From the NCBI RefSeq assembly GCF_042676025.1, contig NZ_JBHTJP010000032.1, forward strand, positions 682,001 through 746,000: a stretch of 64,000 nucleotides of DNA, written 5' to 3'. This DNA comes from Salinimicrobium gaetbulicola (GTDB lineage: Bacteria > Bacteroidota > Bacteroidia > Flavobacteriales > Flavobacteriaceae). Shown piece after piece: positions 15,669 through 24,515 of the stretch. Both the position numbers and the translations under genes were made by a program. Positions within the stretch are counted from its first letter, which is position 1. Each line of letters opens with the position of its first letter. The notes beneath the pieces are model-generated. The model ran no database searches. It had not been told where the DNA came from and worked only from the letters and a program-made list of their open reading frames with translations.

Positions 15669-16787
15669 ATGAAAAAAATCAGTTTTTTACTTTTATGCAG
15701 TGTACTTATGTCTTTCACTGCCTGTAATGAGGAATACCCTGAGCTTGAAGACGGAATGTATGCCGAATTCAAGACCAATAAAGGCAGTTTTATAGCCGAA
15801 TTATACTACCAGGAAACTCCTATGACCGTAGCCAGTTTTGTTTCCCTTGCCGAAGGTGAGAGCACTATGGTGGATGATGATTACAAGGAGAAGAAGTTCT
15901 ATAACGGCCTTACTTTTCACAGGATCATTGAAGACTTCATGATCCAGGGAGGCGATCCTACAGGAACCGGCCAGGGAAGCCCGGGATACAAATTCCCTAA
16001 CGAGATCGTGGATACTTTGACACATTCCTCTAAAGGAATTCTTTCCATGGCAAATTCAGGACCTGACACCAACGGAAGTCAGTTCTTCATCACTCTTAAA
16101 GAAACTCCATGGTTAGACGGAATGCACACCGTTTTTGGAAAGGTGGTTAAAGGTCAGGAAGTAGTTGACCAGATTGGGTCAGTGGAAACCGGCCCAGGAG
16201 ATAAGCCGCTTGAACCGGTAGTAATGGAAGAAGTGAACATTATTAGAAAAGGCGGAGACGCTAAGAAGTTCAAGGCCGCAAATGTTTTAAGCGAGAAACT
16301 TCAAAGTTTCAAGGCTGAAGCCGAAGCTAAGGAAAAAGCATTGGGTGAACTAAGACAAGCTACTCAGGCTCGAATGGATTCATTAAAAGCCGAGGCTAAG
16401 GAGTTAGAAAGTGGACTTAAGATTACCTTTTTGAAAGAAGGAGACGGACCTGATCCTAAAACAGGTGATACCGTATTGGTGAATTATGAAGGATACCTTA
16501 ACGACGGGCATCTTTTCGACACCAATCTGGAACCAGTGGCCGAAAAATACGACAACATCAATAAAAAGAGACAGCAAATGGGCGGTTATGCTCCAATGCC
16601 GGTTCTTTACAGCCCTGATGCACCTATGATCCCTGGATTCAAAGAAGGGGTGCAGCAAATGAAAGTAGGTGATAAAGCAGTTCTCTTCATTCCTGCTCAT
16701 CTTGGTTATGGTGAAAGAGGAGCACCACCGGTAATTCCGGCTGGAGCAGATCTAATTTTCGAAATAGAATTGGTGAGCATCAAGTAA
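15669..16787 (+). CDS. Lipoprotein with fused cyclophilin and FKBP peptidyl-prolyl isomerase domains
   Basis: A 372-residue lipoprotein (Cys19 in SFTAC). Residues 28-195 are a cyclophilin domain with LTFHRIIEDFMIQGGDP and GSQFFITLKETPWLDG, including the Arg and Phe active-site positions. A helical linker (205-250, many Ala/Lys/Glu) leads to a C-terminal FKBP domain (about 255-372) with LVNYEGYL and GYGERGAPPVIPAGADLIFE. Two unrelated isomerase folds in one chain are uncommon outside Bacteroidota. It lies 7 bases after gldI and ends at a strong terminator, suggesting a two-gene periplasmic folding unit. Confidence 0.9.
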   Translation: MKKISFLLLCSVLMSFTACNEEYPELEDGMYAEFKTNKGSFIAELYYQETPMTVASFVSLAEGESTMVDDDYKEKKFYNGLTFHRIIEDFMIQGGDPTGTGQGSPGYKFPNEIVDTLTHSSKGILSMANSGPDTNGSQFFITLKETPWLDGMHTVFGKVVKGQEVVDQIGSVETGPGDKPLEPVVMEEVNIIRKGGDAKKFKAANVLSEKLQSFKAEAEAKEKALGELRQATQARMDSLKAEAKELESGLKITFLKEGDGPDPKTGDTVLVNYEGYLNDGHLFDTNLEPVAEKYDNINKKRQQMGGYAPMPVLYSPDAPMIPGFKEGVQQMKVGDKAVLFIPAHLGYGERGAPPVIPAGADLIFEIELVSIK

Positions 16788-16810
16788 GCTCAATTTATCT
16801 AAAACTAAAA

Positions 16811-16851
16811 CAGGCTGCCAAAAAAGCATTTTTGGCAGCCTGTTTTTTTTT
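16811..16851. terminator. Intrinsic terminator after the cyclophilin-FKBP gene
   Basis: A perfect 14-bp stem (arms at 16811-16824 and 16829-16842, loop AGCA) is followed by nine T on the plus strand. It separates this gene from convergent pepD and may also work weakly on the minus strand. Confidence 0.93.
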
Positions 16852-16869
16852 ATCCTGTAATCAGTCTTT

Positions 16870-18333
16870 CTAATTCTTCTTCGGAATGTTCTTTAGAACT
16901 TCCTTCACAAAGACCCAGTACTTCTTAGCCGAAGAAATGCTCGCTCTTTCATCCGGTGAATGCGCTCCTCGAATGGTCGGCCCAAATGAGATCATATCCA
17001 TTTCAGGATAGTGGTTTCCTAAAATACCGCATTCGAGTCCAGCATGACAAGCAGCGATATCAGCTTTCTCATTGTTCATTTCCTGGTACAATTCATCCAG
17101 TACCTTTAGGATGGCAGAATCCATGTTCGGAGCCCATCCCGGGTACGAACCTGATAGCTCAACATCAAAACCTGCCAGCTCAAATCCTGAACGCAAGCTG
17201 TTCGCTAAGTCATTCTTTCCAGATTCTACAGAAGATCTTGTAAGGCAAAGGATCTCGATCTTCCCTTCTTTTACAACCACCTTCGCGATGTTGTTAGAAG
17301 TCTCCACCAGTCCTTCAATTTCAGGACTCATTCTGTACACCCCGTTGTGAGCCGAATAAATAGCTTTCACTAATAACTCCTGAGCTCCTACTTCCATCAC
17401 TTTCTTTGGAAGTTCTGTTTCGGTAAGCTCGATCTTCATGTTTGGCTCCAGAGATTTGTATTCCTGTTTGATCTCGTTGATCAGCTTTTCAGAAGTTTCC
17501 AGGAAATCCTTTTTTTGAATATCTTCCACAGCAACCACAGCTTCACTTTCACGAGGGATCGCGTTGCGAAGTCCTCCCCCATTGATCTCAGCGATCCTTA
17601 ATCCGAAGTTTTCAAATCCGTCAAAAAGGATACGGTTCATCAATTTATTGGCATTTCCAAGACCTTTGATAATATCCATTCCGGAGTGTCCACCCTGCAA
17701 TCCTTTTACAACGATCTTATAGGCTGTTGAATTTTCAGGGGTTTCTTCTTCCTTATAAGTTCTGGCAGCGGTGACATCAACACCTCCTGCACACCCAATT
17801 CCAATCTCATCATCTTCTTCGGTATCCAGGTTCAAAAGGATCTCTCCTTTTAGAAGTCCGGGTTTTAGTCCCATTGCCCCGGTCATTCCGGTCTCTTCAT
17901 CAATGGTGAATAAAGCTTCCAGCTCAGGATGCGCGATCTCATCGCTTTCCAAAATAGCCATCATGGTCGCCACGCCAAGTCCGTTATCGGCACCCAGTGT
18001 AGTTCCTTTCGCCTTCACCCAATCTCCTTCCACATACATTTCAATTCCTTGGTTGTCAAAATCGAAATTAGAATCGCTGTTCTTTTGGTGAACCATGTCA
18101 AGGTGGGACTGAAGAACCACCGGTTTTCTGTCTTCCATTCCTTTAGTGGCCGGCTTTCTTATGATCACATTGCCCACTTCATCCACAAGTGTTTCAAGAC
18201 CTAATTTGTTCCCGAAATTTTTCATGAACTCAATTACCCTTTCCTCCTTTTTGGAAGGACGAGGCACAGCATTAAGGTCAGCGAATTTATTCCATAGCGG
18301 CTTTGGCTCCAAAGCTCTTATTTCTTCATTCAT
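16870..18333 (-). CDS. pepD: Aminoacyl-histidine dipeptidase (PepD, M20 family)
   Basis: Cytosolic zinc dipeptidase of 487 residues that splits Xaa-His and other dipeptides. Metal and catalytic motifs are VVLQSHLDMVHQ (His, Asp), GADNGLGVATMMAIL (bridging Asp), IDEETGMTGAMGL (catalytic Glu) and ACHAGLECGIL. A dimerisation domain is inserted around 200-380 (GLQGGHSGMDI). The frame extends nine codons to a TTG, but the ATG at 18333 begins like family members. A -7 box lies 24 bases upstream on the minus strand. Confidence 0.94.
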   Translation of the reverse strand: MNEEIRALEPKPLWNKFADLNAVPRPSKKEERVIEFMKNFGNKLGLETLVDEVGNVIIRKPATKGMEDRKPVVLQSHLDMVHQKNSDSNFDFDNQGIEMYVEGDWVKAKGTTLGADNGLGVATMMAILESDEIAHPELEALFTIDEETGMTGAMGLKPGLLKGEILLNLDTEEDDEIGIGCAGGVDVTAARTYKEEETPENSTAYKIVVKGLQGGHSGMDIIKGLGNANKLMNRILFDGFENFGLRIAEINGGGLRNAIPRESEAVVAVEDIQKKDFLETSEKLINEIKQEYKSLEPNMKIELTETELPKKVMEVGAQELLVKAIYSAHNGVYRMSPEIEGLVETSNNIAKVVVKEGKIEILCLTRSSVESGKNDLANSLRSGFELAGFDVELSGSYPGWAPNMDSAILKVLDELYQEMNNEKADIAACHAGLECGILGNHYPEMDMISFGPTIRGAHSPDERASISSAKKYWVFVKEVLKNIPKKN

Positions 18334-18357
18334 TTCTAGAGATTTTAGTGTTTCCCA

Positions 18358-18365
18358 CAAAGATA
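18358..18365 (-). promoter_or_regulatory. -7 element of pepD
   Basis: The minus strand reads TATCTTTG, an exact TAnnTTTG match, 24 bases before the pepD ATG. No convincing -33 box is visible. Confidence 0.5.
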
Positions 18366-18434
18366 GAAGTTAAAAGGGAAACTACTAAGTGTTTTTCCCT
18401 TTCAGAAGGCATTAGGATGGGCAGTCAATTTTCG

Positions 18435-18442
18435 TATTTTTG
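18435..18442 (+). promoter_or_regulatory. -7 element abutting the DUF3810 gene
   Basis: TATTTTTG, an exact TAnnTTTG match, ends 4 bases before the GTG start at 18447. The predicted transcript would begin at the start codon itself. Confidence 0.5.
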
Positions 18443-18446
18443 AAAG

Positions 18447-19517
18447 GTGAAGAAAAAATCGGCCCTCATTCTAGCCATGTTACTCCCCGTCCAGATCTTG
18501 CTGATTAGGATCCTGGCCATGTACCCTAATTTTGTTGAGAACTGGTACAGTATGGGCATTTATCCTTTTACCTCCTCGCTAATGCGAATGGGACTGGGAT
18601 TTCTTCCTTTTTCCCTCGGAGACATCCTTTACGGAGTACTTATCATTATGTTGATAAGATGGCTCGTTTTAAGGATTAAGCAAAGATTCAGAAATCCGAA
18701 AAGATGGGGACTCGAAGCCCTGGCTACACTCTCCATAATCTATGCTTGTTTCAATATTTTCTGGGGTTTCAATTACTATCGACAGCCGCTGCATCAAACT
18801 TTGCAAATAGAGAACGATTATTCCACTGAAGATCTTCATAAACTTACTCTTCACCTGATCGATAGATCCAACAAATTGCATACTTCGATCACAAAAGATG
18901 ATTCTGTCAAAGTAGATCTTCCGTATTCAAAAGGGGAAATCCTGAACATGACCCGTGACGGGTACCAGAATCTGGAGGAAACTTTTCCTGAACTGGAATA
19001 TGATCACGAAAGCCTGAAAAGATCAATTTACAGCCTGCCACTCACTTACATGGGTTTCAACGGATATTTGAATCCGCTTACCAACGAAGGACAGGTGAAT
19101 ACCGTTATCGTTCCTTATAAACTTCCAACCACAGCCAGCCATGAAATTGGCCACCAGTTAGGGTTCGCCAAGGAAAATGAAGCTAATTTTTTGGCTTGCC
19201 TGGCGACCATGAACCACCCTGACGAGTATTTCAGGTATTCAGGATACACTTTTGCACTCAGTTATTGTCTTAGCGAACTCTATTACCGCGAGCCCGAGCT
19301 CACCAATGAACTTATGGAATGCCTTAATTACGGGATCCGACTCAATTACATTGAGGTACGAGAGTTTTGGGAAAAGCACCAAAACCCGATGGAACCTTTA
19401 TTCATGTACACCTATAACAGCTTTTTAAAGGCCAACAATCAACCTGAAGGCATGAAGAGCTACAGTTATGTAGTGGCACTTTTGGTGAATTATTTCAAGG
19501 ATCGACAAAATTTGTAA
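18447..19517 (+). CDS. DUF3810 domain membrane protein with HExxH metalloprotease-like motif
   Basis: A 356-residue DUF3810 protein. Three hydrophobic segments (about 6-25, 47-66 and 82-100) precede a soluble domain that carries HEIGH at 232-236, followed by a Glu-rich GFAKENEANF that may supply a third zinc ligand. This is the pattern of gluzincin-type metallopeptidases, although the family has no assigned activity that I know of. It starts with GTG, four bases after a -7 box. It is transcribed divergently from pepD. The enzymatic role is inference. Confidence 0.78.
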   Translation: MKKKSALILAMLLPVQILLIRILAMYPNFVENWYSMGIYPFTSSLMRMGLGFLPFSLGDILYGVLIIMLIRWLVLRIKQRFRNPKRWGLEALATLSIIYACFNIFWGFNYYRQPLHQTLQIENDYSTEDLHKLTLHLIDRSNKLHTSITKDDSVKVDLPYSKGEILNMTRDGYQNLEETFPELEYDHESLKRSIYSLPLTYMGFNGYLNPLTNEGQVNTVIVPYKLPTTASHEIGHQLGFAKENEANFLACLATMNHPDEYFRYSGYTFALSYCLSELYYREPELTNELMECLNYGIRLNYIEVREFWEKHQNPMEPLFMYTYNSFLKANNQPEGMKSYSYVVALLVNYFKDRQNL

Positions 19518-19590
19518 TAAGGAATCCGGTTCTTTATTTTTTGTTAACTTTCTCGCTTAATTTTTCAGACCTCCTAACTTAAATCATTGT

Positions 19591-22557
19591 ATGAAAATCA
19601 AATTTTTGACCTGCCTCCTGTTCTGTGCCTCCCTTGGCCTGCAGGCACAGGAGTACTTTCCTAAAAACGACGCTGTAAAGGCTGAAGTGAACACGAACTA
19701 CACAGTTTTAAAGAACGCGAAGATCCATGTGGATCCTGCTACAACCATTGAAAACGGCATGCTTGCCATTAAGGACGGTAAGATCACCGCGGTTGGAAAA
19801 AACATTAAAGTCCCGGCAAATGCTGTAGTCTTTGATCTAAAAGGCAAGGAAATATACCCTTCTTTCATTGATCTTTACAGCAACTTCGGAATTGAAAAAC
19901 CAAAAAATTCTCCGGGAAATCCCTTTGGCGGAAATCCTCAATACGATGCTGCAAGGGAAGGCTATTACTGGAATGATCATATTCGTCCGGAAACTTCAGC
20001 ATTAGAAACCTTTAAATATGACGCCAAGGAAGCTGAAAATCTTCGGAAGTTAGGCTTTGGGGCAGTCAATACTCATATGCCCGACGGAATTGTTCGTGGT
20101 ACCGGGATGTTGGTCGCGCTAAATTCCGAAGGAACCGAAGGCGACAGGATCATTGATCAAAGATCTGGTCAATACCTTTCCTTTGAAAAAAGCGCGCAAT
20201 CAAAGCAGCTTTACCCAACTTCTATCATGGGAGCAATGGCATTGCTAAGGCAAACTTACCTGGATGCAGATTGGTATTCAAAAGGTCACGCCAACAATAA
20301 AGACCTTGCTCTGGAAGCTTTCAACGAAAATAAAAACCTGGTTCAGATCTTTAAAACCGATGGTTTACTAGATGAATTGAGAGCTGACAAAGTTGGTGAT
20401 GAATTTGGTGTACAGTATGTGATCGTGGGAAGCGGAAAGGAATTTGAAAGATTGGATGCCATTAAGGCAACCAACGCAATCATTATTGTTCCTCTAAACT
20501 TTCCGAAGCCATTTGACGTGGAAGATCCATATATGGCGAATTACGCCAGCCTTGGAGACATGAAGGAATGGAACCAGGCACCGGCCAACTTAAAAATGAT
20601 GGCCGAAAAAGGAATTCCGTTTGCACTTACCTCCAATGATACCAAAGAATTTAAGGCAAATCTCCTGAAAGCGGTAGAATACGGCCTGGATAAAAAGACG
20701 GCTCTGGCTGCTCTTACAACGGTACCGGCTAAAATTCTGGGCAAGGAAAATAAATTGGGAACCTTAAAAGAAGGCGCTTTCGCCAACTTCATTATTACAT
20801 CAGGTGATTATTTTGACAAGGAAACCACTTTATACGAGAACTGGGTTCAGGGGAAGCGAGCGGTCATCGAAGATATGAATATCGTAAAACTCAATGGTAC
20901 TTATGAGCTTACCGCGGGAGGAAACAATTACAGCATGAAGATCACCGGTGAGCCTGCAAAACCAAAGGCTGAAGTGACACTGGACGACAAGAAAATAGGT
21001 TCAAAACTCACTTATGAGAACAACTGGCTGAACATCATCTTATCTTCGCCTGATACCACAAAAACGGAATATACCAGGCTCGTTGCCAAGATCCCTTCGG
21101 AAGTAAAAAGCTTCTCCGGAAAAGCCATCTTAGGAGAAGGTTCTGAAACCACATTTGCGGCAACCCGTACCGCTGATGCTTCCAAAGAAGACAAAAAAGA
21201 CGACAAGAAAGAGCATCCTGAATTGATGCCTGTTTCCTTTCCAAATATGGCCTACGGATTTGAAAACCTTCCGAAGCAACAGGATTTCTTGTTTAAAAAT
21301 GCAACCGTATGGACCAATGAAGAGACGGGGATCCTGAAGAATACCGATGTGTTGGTGAAAGACGGAAAGATCGCTGCAGTGGGAAAAAACCTGAAAGCAG
21401 GTCGTGCCACGGTGATCGATGCTTCCGGAAAACATCTTACAACAGGGATCATTGATGAACACTCACACCTGGCAGCTTCCGCGGTAAATGAAGCCGGCCA
21501 CAACTCTACCGCCGAAGTGAGAATGGAAGACGTGATCGATCCTGATGATATCGGAGTATACCGCAATCTTGCCGGTGGGGTTACCACCATGCAATTGCTT
21601 CATGGATCGGCTAACCCTATTGGGGGCCAATCAGCGATCTTAAAAATGAAATGGGGCCATAGTCCCCAGGAAATGCTGCTTAACAACTCACCTAAGTTCA
21701 TCAAGTTCGCACTTGGGGAAAATGTTAAACAGTCAAATTGGAGCAGCAACTCAAGGTTTCCCCAGACCAGGATGGGTGTGGAACAGGTTTACGTTGACTA
21801 CTTCACCCGGGCTAAGGAATACGAAAAATTAAAGAAGAGCGGAAAACCTTACCGTAAGGATATTGAAATGGAAACCCTTTTGGAGATCCTAAACGGGGAA
21901 CGACATATTACAGCTCACTCCTATGTGCAAAGTGAGATCAACATGTTGATGAAAGTAGCCGAAGAATTCGGATTCAACATTAACACGTTCACCCACATTC
22001 TGGAAGGTTATAAGGTAGCCGATAAAATGGCCGCACATGGTGCCGGGGGTTCTACTTTCTCTGACTGGTGGGCGTACAAATATGAAGTGAAGGATGCGAT
22101 TCCGCAGAACGCAGCCATCATGCACAATGCGGGAGTAACTGTAGCCATCAACAGTGATGACGCCGAAATGGGCCGTCGCCTTAACCAGGAAGCCGCGAAA
22201 AGTGTGAAATACGGGAATATTTCCGAAGAAGAAGCCTGGAAATTTGTCACTTTGAACCCCGCTAAATTGTTACATATTGATGACCGGGTGGGTAGTATCA
22301 AAGAAGGAAAGGACGCAGATCTTGTGCTTTGGTCAGACCATCCAATGTCTGTTTACGCTAAACCTGAGAAAACCATGATCGAGGGAACCGTTTATTTTGA
22401 TCTTGAAAGAGACCAGGAACTGCGCAAGGAGATCGAGCGTCAAAAGAATATTCTCACTACGCAAATGCTTAAAGCCAAAAACAACGGTCTTAAAACACAG
22501 CCGGTGAAAGATTCCAAAAAAGATGAAATGCATTGTGACACCCTTCTTTTAAACTAA
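19591..22557 (+). CDS. Secreted tandem amidohydrolase-family protein
   Basis: A 988-residue secreted protein (signal peptide ending GLQAQ) with two amidohydrolase-like halves. In the first half (about 35-430) the metal-binding HxH position reads IDLYSNFG, so it is probably inactive. The second half (about 560-960) has DEHSHLA (near 625), a Lys in FIKFALGEN, TAHSYVQSE, FTHILEGYK and AINSDDAEMG, the full imidazolonepropionase-like metal set. A Lys/Asp-rich linker (about 530-545) joins the halves. The substrate is unknown, possibly an exported peptide-like or cyclic amide. A paralogue follows after 7 bases. Confidence 0.85.
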   Translation: MKIKFLTCLLFCASLGLQAQEYFPKNDAVKAEVNTNYTVLKNAKIHVDPATTIENGMLAIKDGKITAVGKNIKVPANAVVFDLKGKEIYPSFIDLYSNFGIEKPKNSPGNPFGGNPQYDAAREGYYWNDHIRPETSALETFKYDAKEAENLRKLGFGAVNTHMPDGIVRGTGMLVALNSEGTEGDRIIDQRSGQYLSFEKSAQSKQLYPTSIMGAMALLRQTYLDADWYSKGHANNKDLALEAFNENKNLVQIFKTDGLLDELRADKVGDEFGVQYVIVGSGKEFERLDAIKATNAIIIVPLNFPKPFDVEDPYMANYASLGDMKEWNQAPANLKMMAEKGIPFALTSNDTKEFKANLLKAVEYGLDKKTALAALTTVPAKILGKENKLGTLKEGAFANFIITSGDYFDKETTLYENWVQGKRAVIEDMNIVKLNGTYELTAGGNNYSMKITGEPAKPKAEVTLDDKKIGSKLTYENNWLNIILSSPDTTKTEYTRLVAKIPSEVKSFSGKAILGEGSETTFAATRTADASKEDKKDDKKEHPELMPVSFPNMAYGFENLPKQQDFLFKNATVWTNEETGILKNTDVLVKDGKIAAVGKNLKAGRATVIDASGKHLTTGIIDEHSHLAASAVNEAGHNSTAEVRMEDVIDPDDIGVYRNLAGGVTTMQLLHGSANPIGGQSAILKMKWGHSPQEMLLNNSPKFIKFALGENVKQSNWSSNSRFPQTRMGVEQVYVDYFTRAKEYEKLKKSGKPYRKDIEMETLLEILNGERHITAHSYVQSEINMLMKVAEEFGFNINTFTHILEGYKVADKMAAHGAGGSTFSDWWAYKYEVKDAIPQNAAIMHNAGVTVAINSDDAEMGRRLNQEAAKSVKYGNISEEEAWKFVTLNPAKLLHIDDRVGSIKEGKDADLVLWSDHPMSVYAKPEKTMIEGTVYFDLERDQELRKEIERQKNILTTQMLKAKNNGLKTQPVKDSKKDEMHCDTLLLN

Positions 22558-22564
22558 AATTGAA

Positions 22565-23872
22565 ATGAAAAATATCAAGATACTTTTATTGCCGGTGCTA
22601 TTATTTGCGGGAACATTGTTTGCCCAGCAAACCCCGGCAGCCAAGCAAACAACTCCGGTCACCATTGTTGGTGCTACCGCCCATATTGGTAATGGGGAAA
22701 TGATCAAGAACAGCCTGATCATCCTGGAAGATGGAAAGATCAGGACCATAACAGATGCTTCTTCTACAAAAATGCCTTACCGGGGAACTGTTATTGAAGC
22801 CAAAGGAAAGCATGTTTACCCGGGCTTTATCGCTCCTAACAGCACACTGGGTCTGGTTGAGATCGATGCGGTACGCCAGAGTGATGACGAGGATGAATTG
22901 GGTGAAATGCTTCCGCATGTTCGAAGTGTTGTGGCTTACAATGCAGAGAGTCATGTTGTGGAAAGTATGCGTCCCAACGGGGTGTTGATTGGTCAGATCA
23001 CTCCTCGTGGCGGAAGGATCTCAGGTACTTCCTCGATCGTTCAATTCGACGCATGGAACTGGGAAGATGCTGTTTTAAAAGAAAATGACGGCTTGCACAT
23101 CAACTGGCCAAACACAGTTCGCCGTGGCCGCTGGTGGGAAGGTGAAGAGCGTGGAATCAAACCAAATGATAAATATGAAGGGCATGTAAGAGATCTTTCA
23201 GACTTCTTTAAAAATGCCAAGGCCTATCTAGCAGGACCAAGAGAAAAGACCAACCTTCCTTTCGAAGCCATGAAAGAGGTATTTGAAGGAAACAAAAGGC
23301 TTTATTTTCATGCTGATGCTGAAAAAGAGATCATAGATCTTTTAGCTTTTATAAAAGAACACAGTCTTAAAAATGTTGTTTTAGTGGGAGGTTATGACGC
23401 CTATAAGATCGCTGATCAACTGAAGGCCAACAATATTGCCGTTTTAGTAGGTCGTGTTCACGACACGCCAAACCTTGAAGACCAGGATTACGACCTGCCT
23501 TATAAAATGGCGCATCTGCTAAATGAAAAAGGTGTCCTGGTAGGTCTTGAAACCAGCGGGGACATGGAACGCATGAATTCAAGAAACCTGCCTTTTTACG
23601 CCGGTACCGTTATCGCTTTTGGCGCTGACAAAGAAGAAGCGCTAAAAATGATCACTTCCAATACCGCAAAAATTCTTGGAGTTGATGACCAGATGGGAAC
23701 TTTAGAAGTTGGTAAAGACGCGACCCTGTTCATCAGCGAAGGAGACGCTTTAGACATGCGAACCAACAAAGTGACCAAAGCCTTCATTCAGGGAAGAGAT
23801 ATCAGCCTGGAAAGTCACCAGACCAACCTGGCAAAAAGATATTCTGAGAAATATGATACTCAGACAGAGTAA
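22565..23872 (+). CDS. Secreted amidohydrolase-like protein lacking the HxH metal motif
   Basis: A 435-residue secreted protein (signal peptide ending TLFAQ) with the amidohydrolase composite fold. The N-terminal strand that should end in HxH reads YPGFIAPNSTLG, so two metal ligands are missing. A later His in LYFHADAEKEI and the C-terminal MGTLEVGKDATLFI remain. It resembles the degenerate first half of the preceding 988-residue protein. The pair is probably co-transcribed, and this protein may serve as a partner or binding subunit rather than an enzyme; that role is inference. Confidence 0.82.
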   Translation: MKNIKILLLPVLLFAGTLFAQQTPAAKQTTPVTIVGATAHIGNGEMIKNSLIILEDGKIRTITDASSTKMPYRGTVIEAKGKHVYPGFIAPNSTLGLVEIDAVRQSDDEDELGEMLPHVRSVVAYNAESHVVESMRPNGVLIGQITPRGGRISGTSSIVQFDAWNWEDAVLKENDGLHINWPNTVRRGRWWEGEERGIKPNDKYEGHVRDLSDFFKNAKAYLAGPREKTNLPFEAMKEVFEGNKRLYFHADAEKEIIDLLAFIKEHSLKNVVLVGGYDAYKIADQLKANNIAVLVGRVHDTPNLEDQDYDLPYKMAHLLNEKGVLVGLETSGDMERMNSRNLPFYAGTVIAFGADKEEALKMITSNTAKILGVDDQMGTLEVGKDATLFISEGDALDMRTNKVTKAFIQGRDISLESHQTNLAKRYSEKYDTQTE

Positions 23873-23892
23873 TAAAGAAATGATTTCATTTC

Positions 23893-23921
23893 AAAAGGCT
23901 GTCCTCAGACAGCCTTTTTTT
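23893..23921 (+). terminator. Intrinsic terminator after the amidohydrolase pair
   Basis: An 11-bp stem (AAAAGGCTGTC, loop CTCA, GACAGCCTTTT) ends in a T-run that reaches the stop codon of the convergent lipoprotein gene. Confidence 0.9.
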
Positions 23922-24345
23922 ATACTTTAAATTTTCCCGAATCCATGACGACCTGTGTGGAAGGCAGCACGACCTCATCCCCATCCTCTGCCGTAATGAA
24001 TACCTTGATAGGTTCATAAGGAGTAACTGTTTCCAGTTCGGCTTTATTTTTTCGGTTCACCCTAAGGTTTCCTATGTTTATAGTTCCGTGCTTTTTGGTA
24101 ACCATCCAGACGACATAATTCTTCCGCGAAGGCTTTAGTCGGTCAGGGGTGGCAAGATTTTCTACTGAAAGTTTTATCTCATAGTTCTCGCTTTTATTTT
24201 GATCTATCTTTAGAACTGCCGTCGCCGCAGGCACAACTTCAGAAGTAGGGAATACAATATCTTTTGAACAGGCACTTATGAGAATGGCCATAAAAATAAA
24301 AGCCAGCGGCTTAAAGGCATTTTTCACAGGTAATATCTTCTTCAT
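23920..24345 (-). CDS. Predicted lipoprotein of unknown function
   Basis: A 141-residue protein with an unusually long N-terminal basic region before the hydrophobic core and an ISAC lipobox (Cys26). The mature domain is beta-rich (NYEIKLSVENLATPD, NYVVWMVTKKHGTINIGNL), reminiscent of an anti-sigma-factor or Ig-like extracytoplasmic domain, but no family is recognised. It is a lone gene between a terminator and the upstream region of the methyltransferase gene. Confidence rests on the lipoprotein signal and coding-like composition. Confidence 0.7.
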   Translation of the reverse strand: MKKILPVKNAFKPLAFIFMAILISACSKDIVFPTSEVVPAATAVLKIDQNKSENYEIKLSVENLATPDRLKPSRKNYVVWMVTKKHGTINIGNLRVNRKNKAELETVTPYEPIKVFITAEDGDEVVLPSTQVVMDSGKFKV

Positions 24346-24478
24346 GATTTCGAATTTAAGTTTTTCACAATCAGTAAATTATAACATTTTTACGGCTTCA
24401 AAAAATAACGCAGGACTTTAGATCATTTTTGACCCGGATTTTAATCGAACTTTAACTTTAGAAGCGGTCTCCAGATCA

Positions 24479-24511
24479 TTGAAAATCTACGCCGCCACTT
24501 TACTATCTTTG
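24479..24511 (+). promoter_or_regulatory. Promoter of the TrmH-family methyltransferase gene
   Basis: TTG at 24479-24481, a 22-base spacer, then an exact TATCTTTG at 24504-24511. The -7 box ends 4 bases before the ATG at 24516, so the transcript should be leaderless. Confidence 0.6.
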
Positions 24512-24515
24512 CTGC

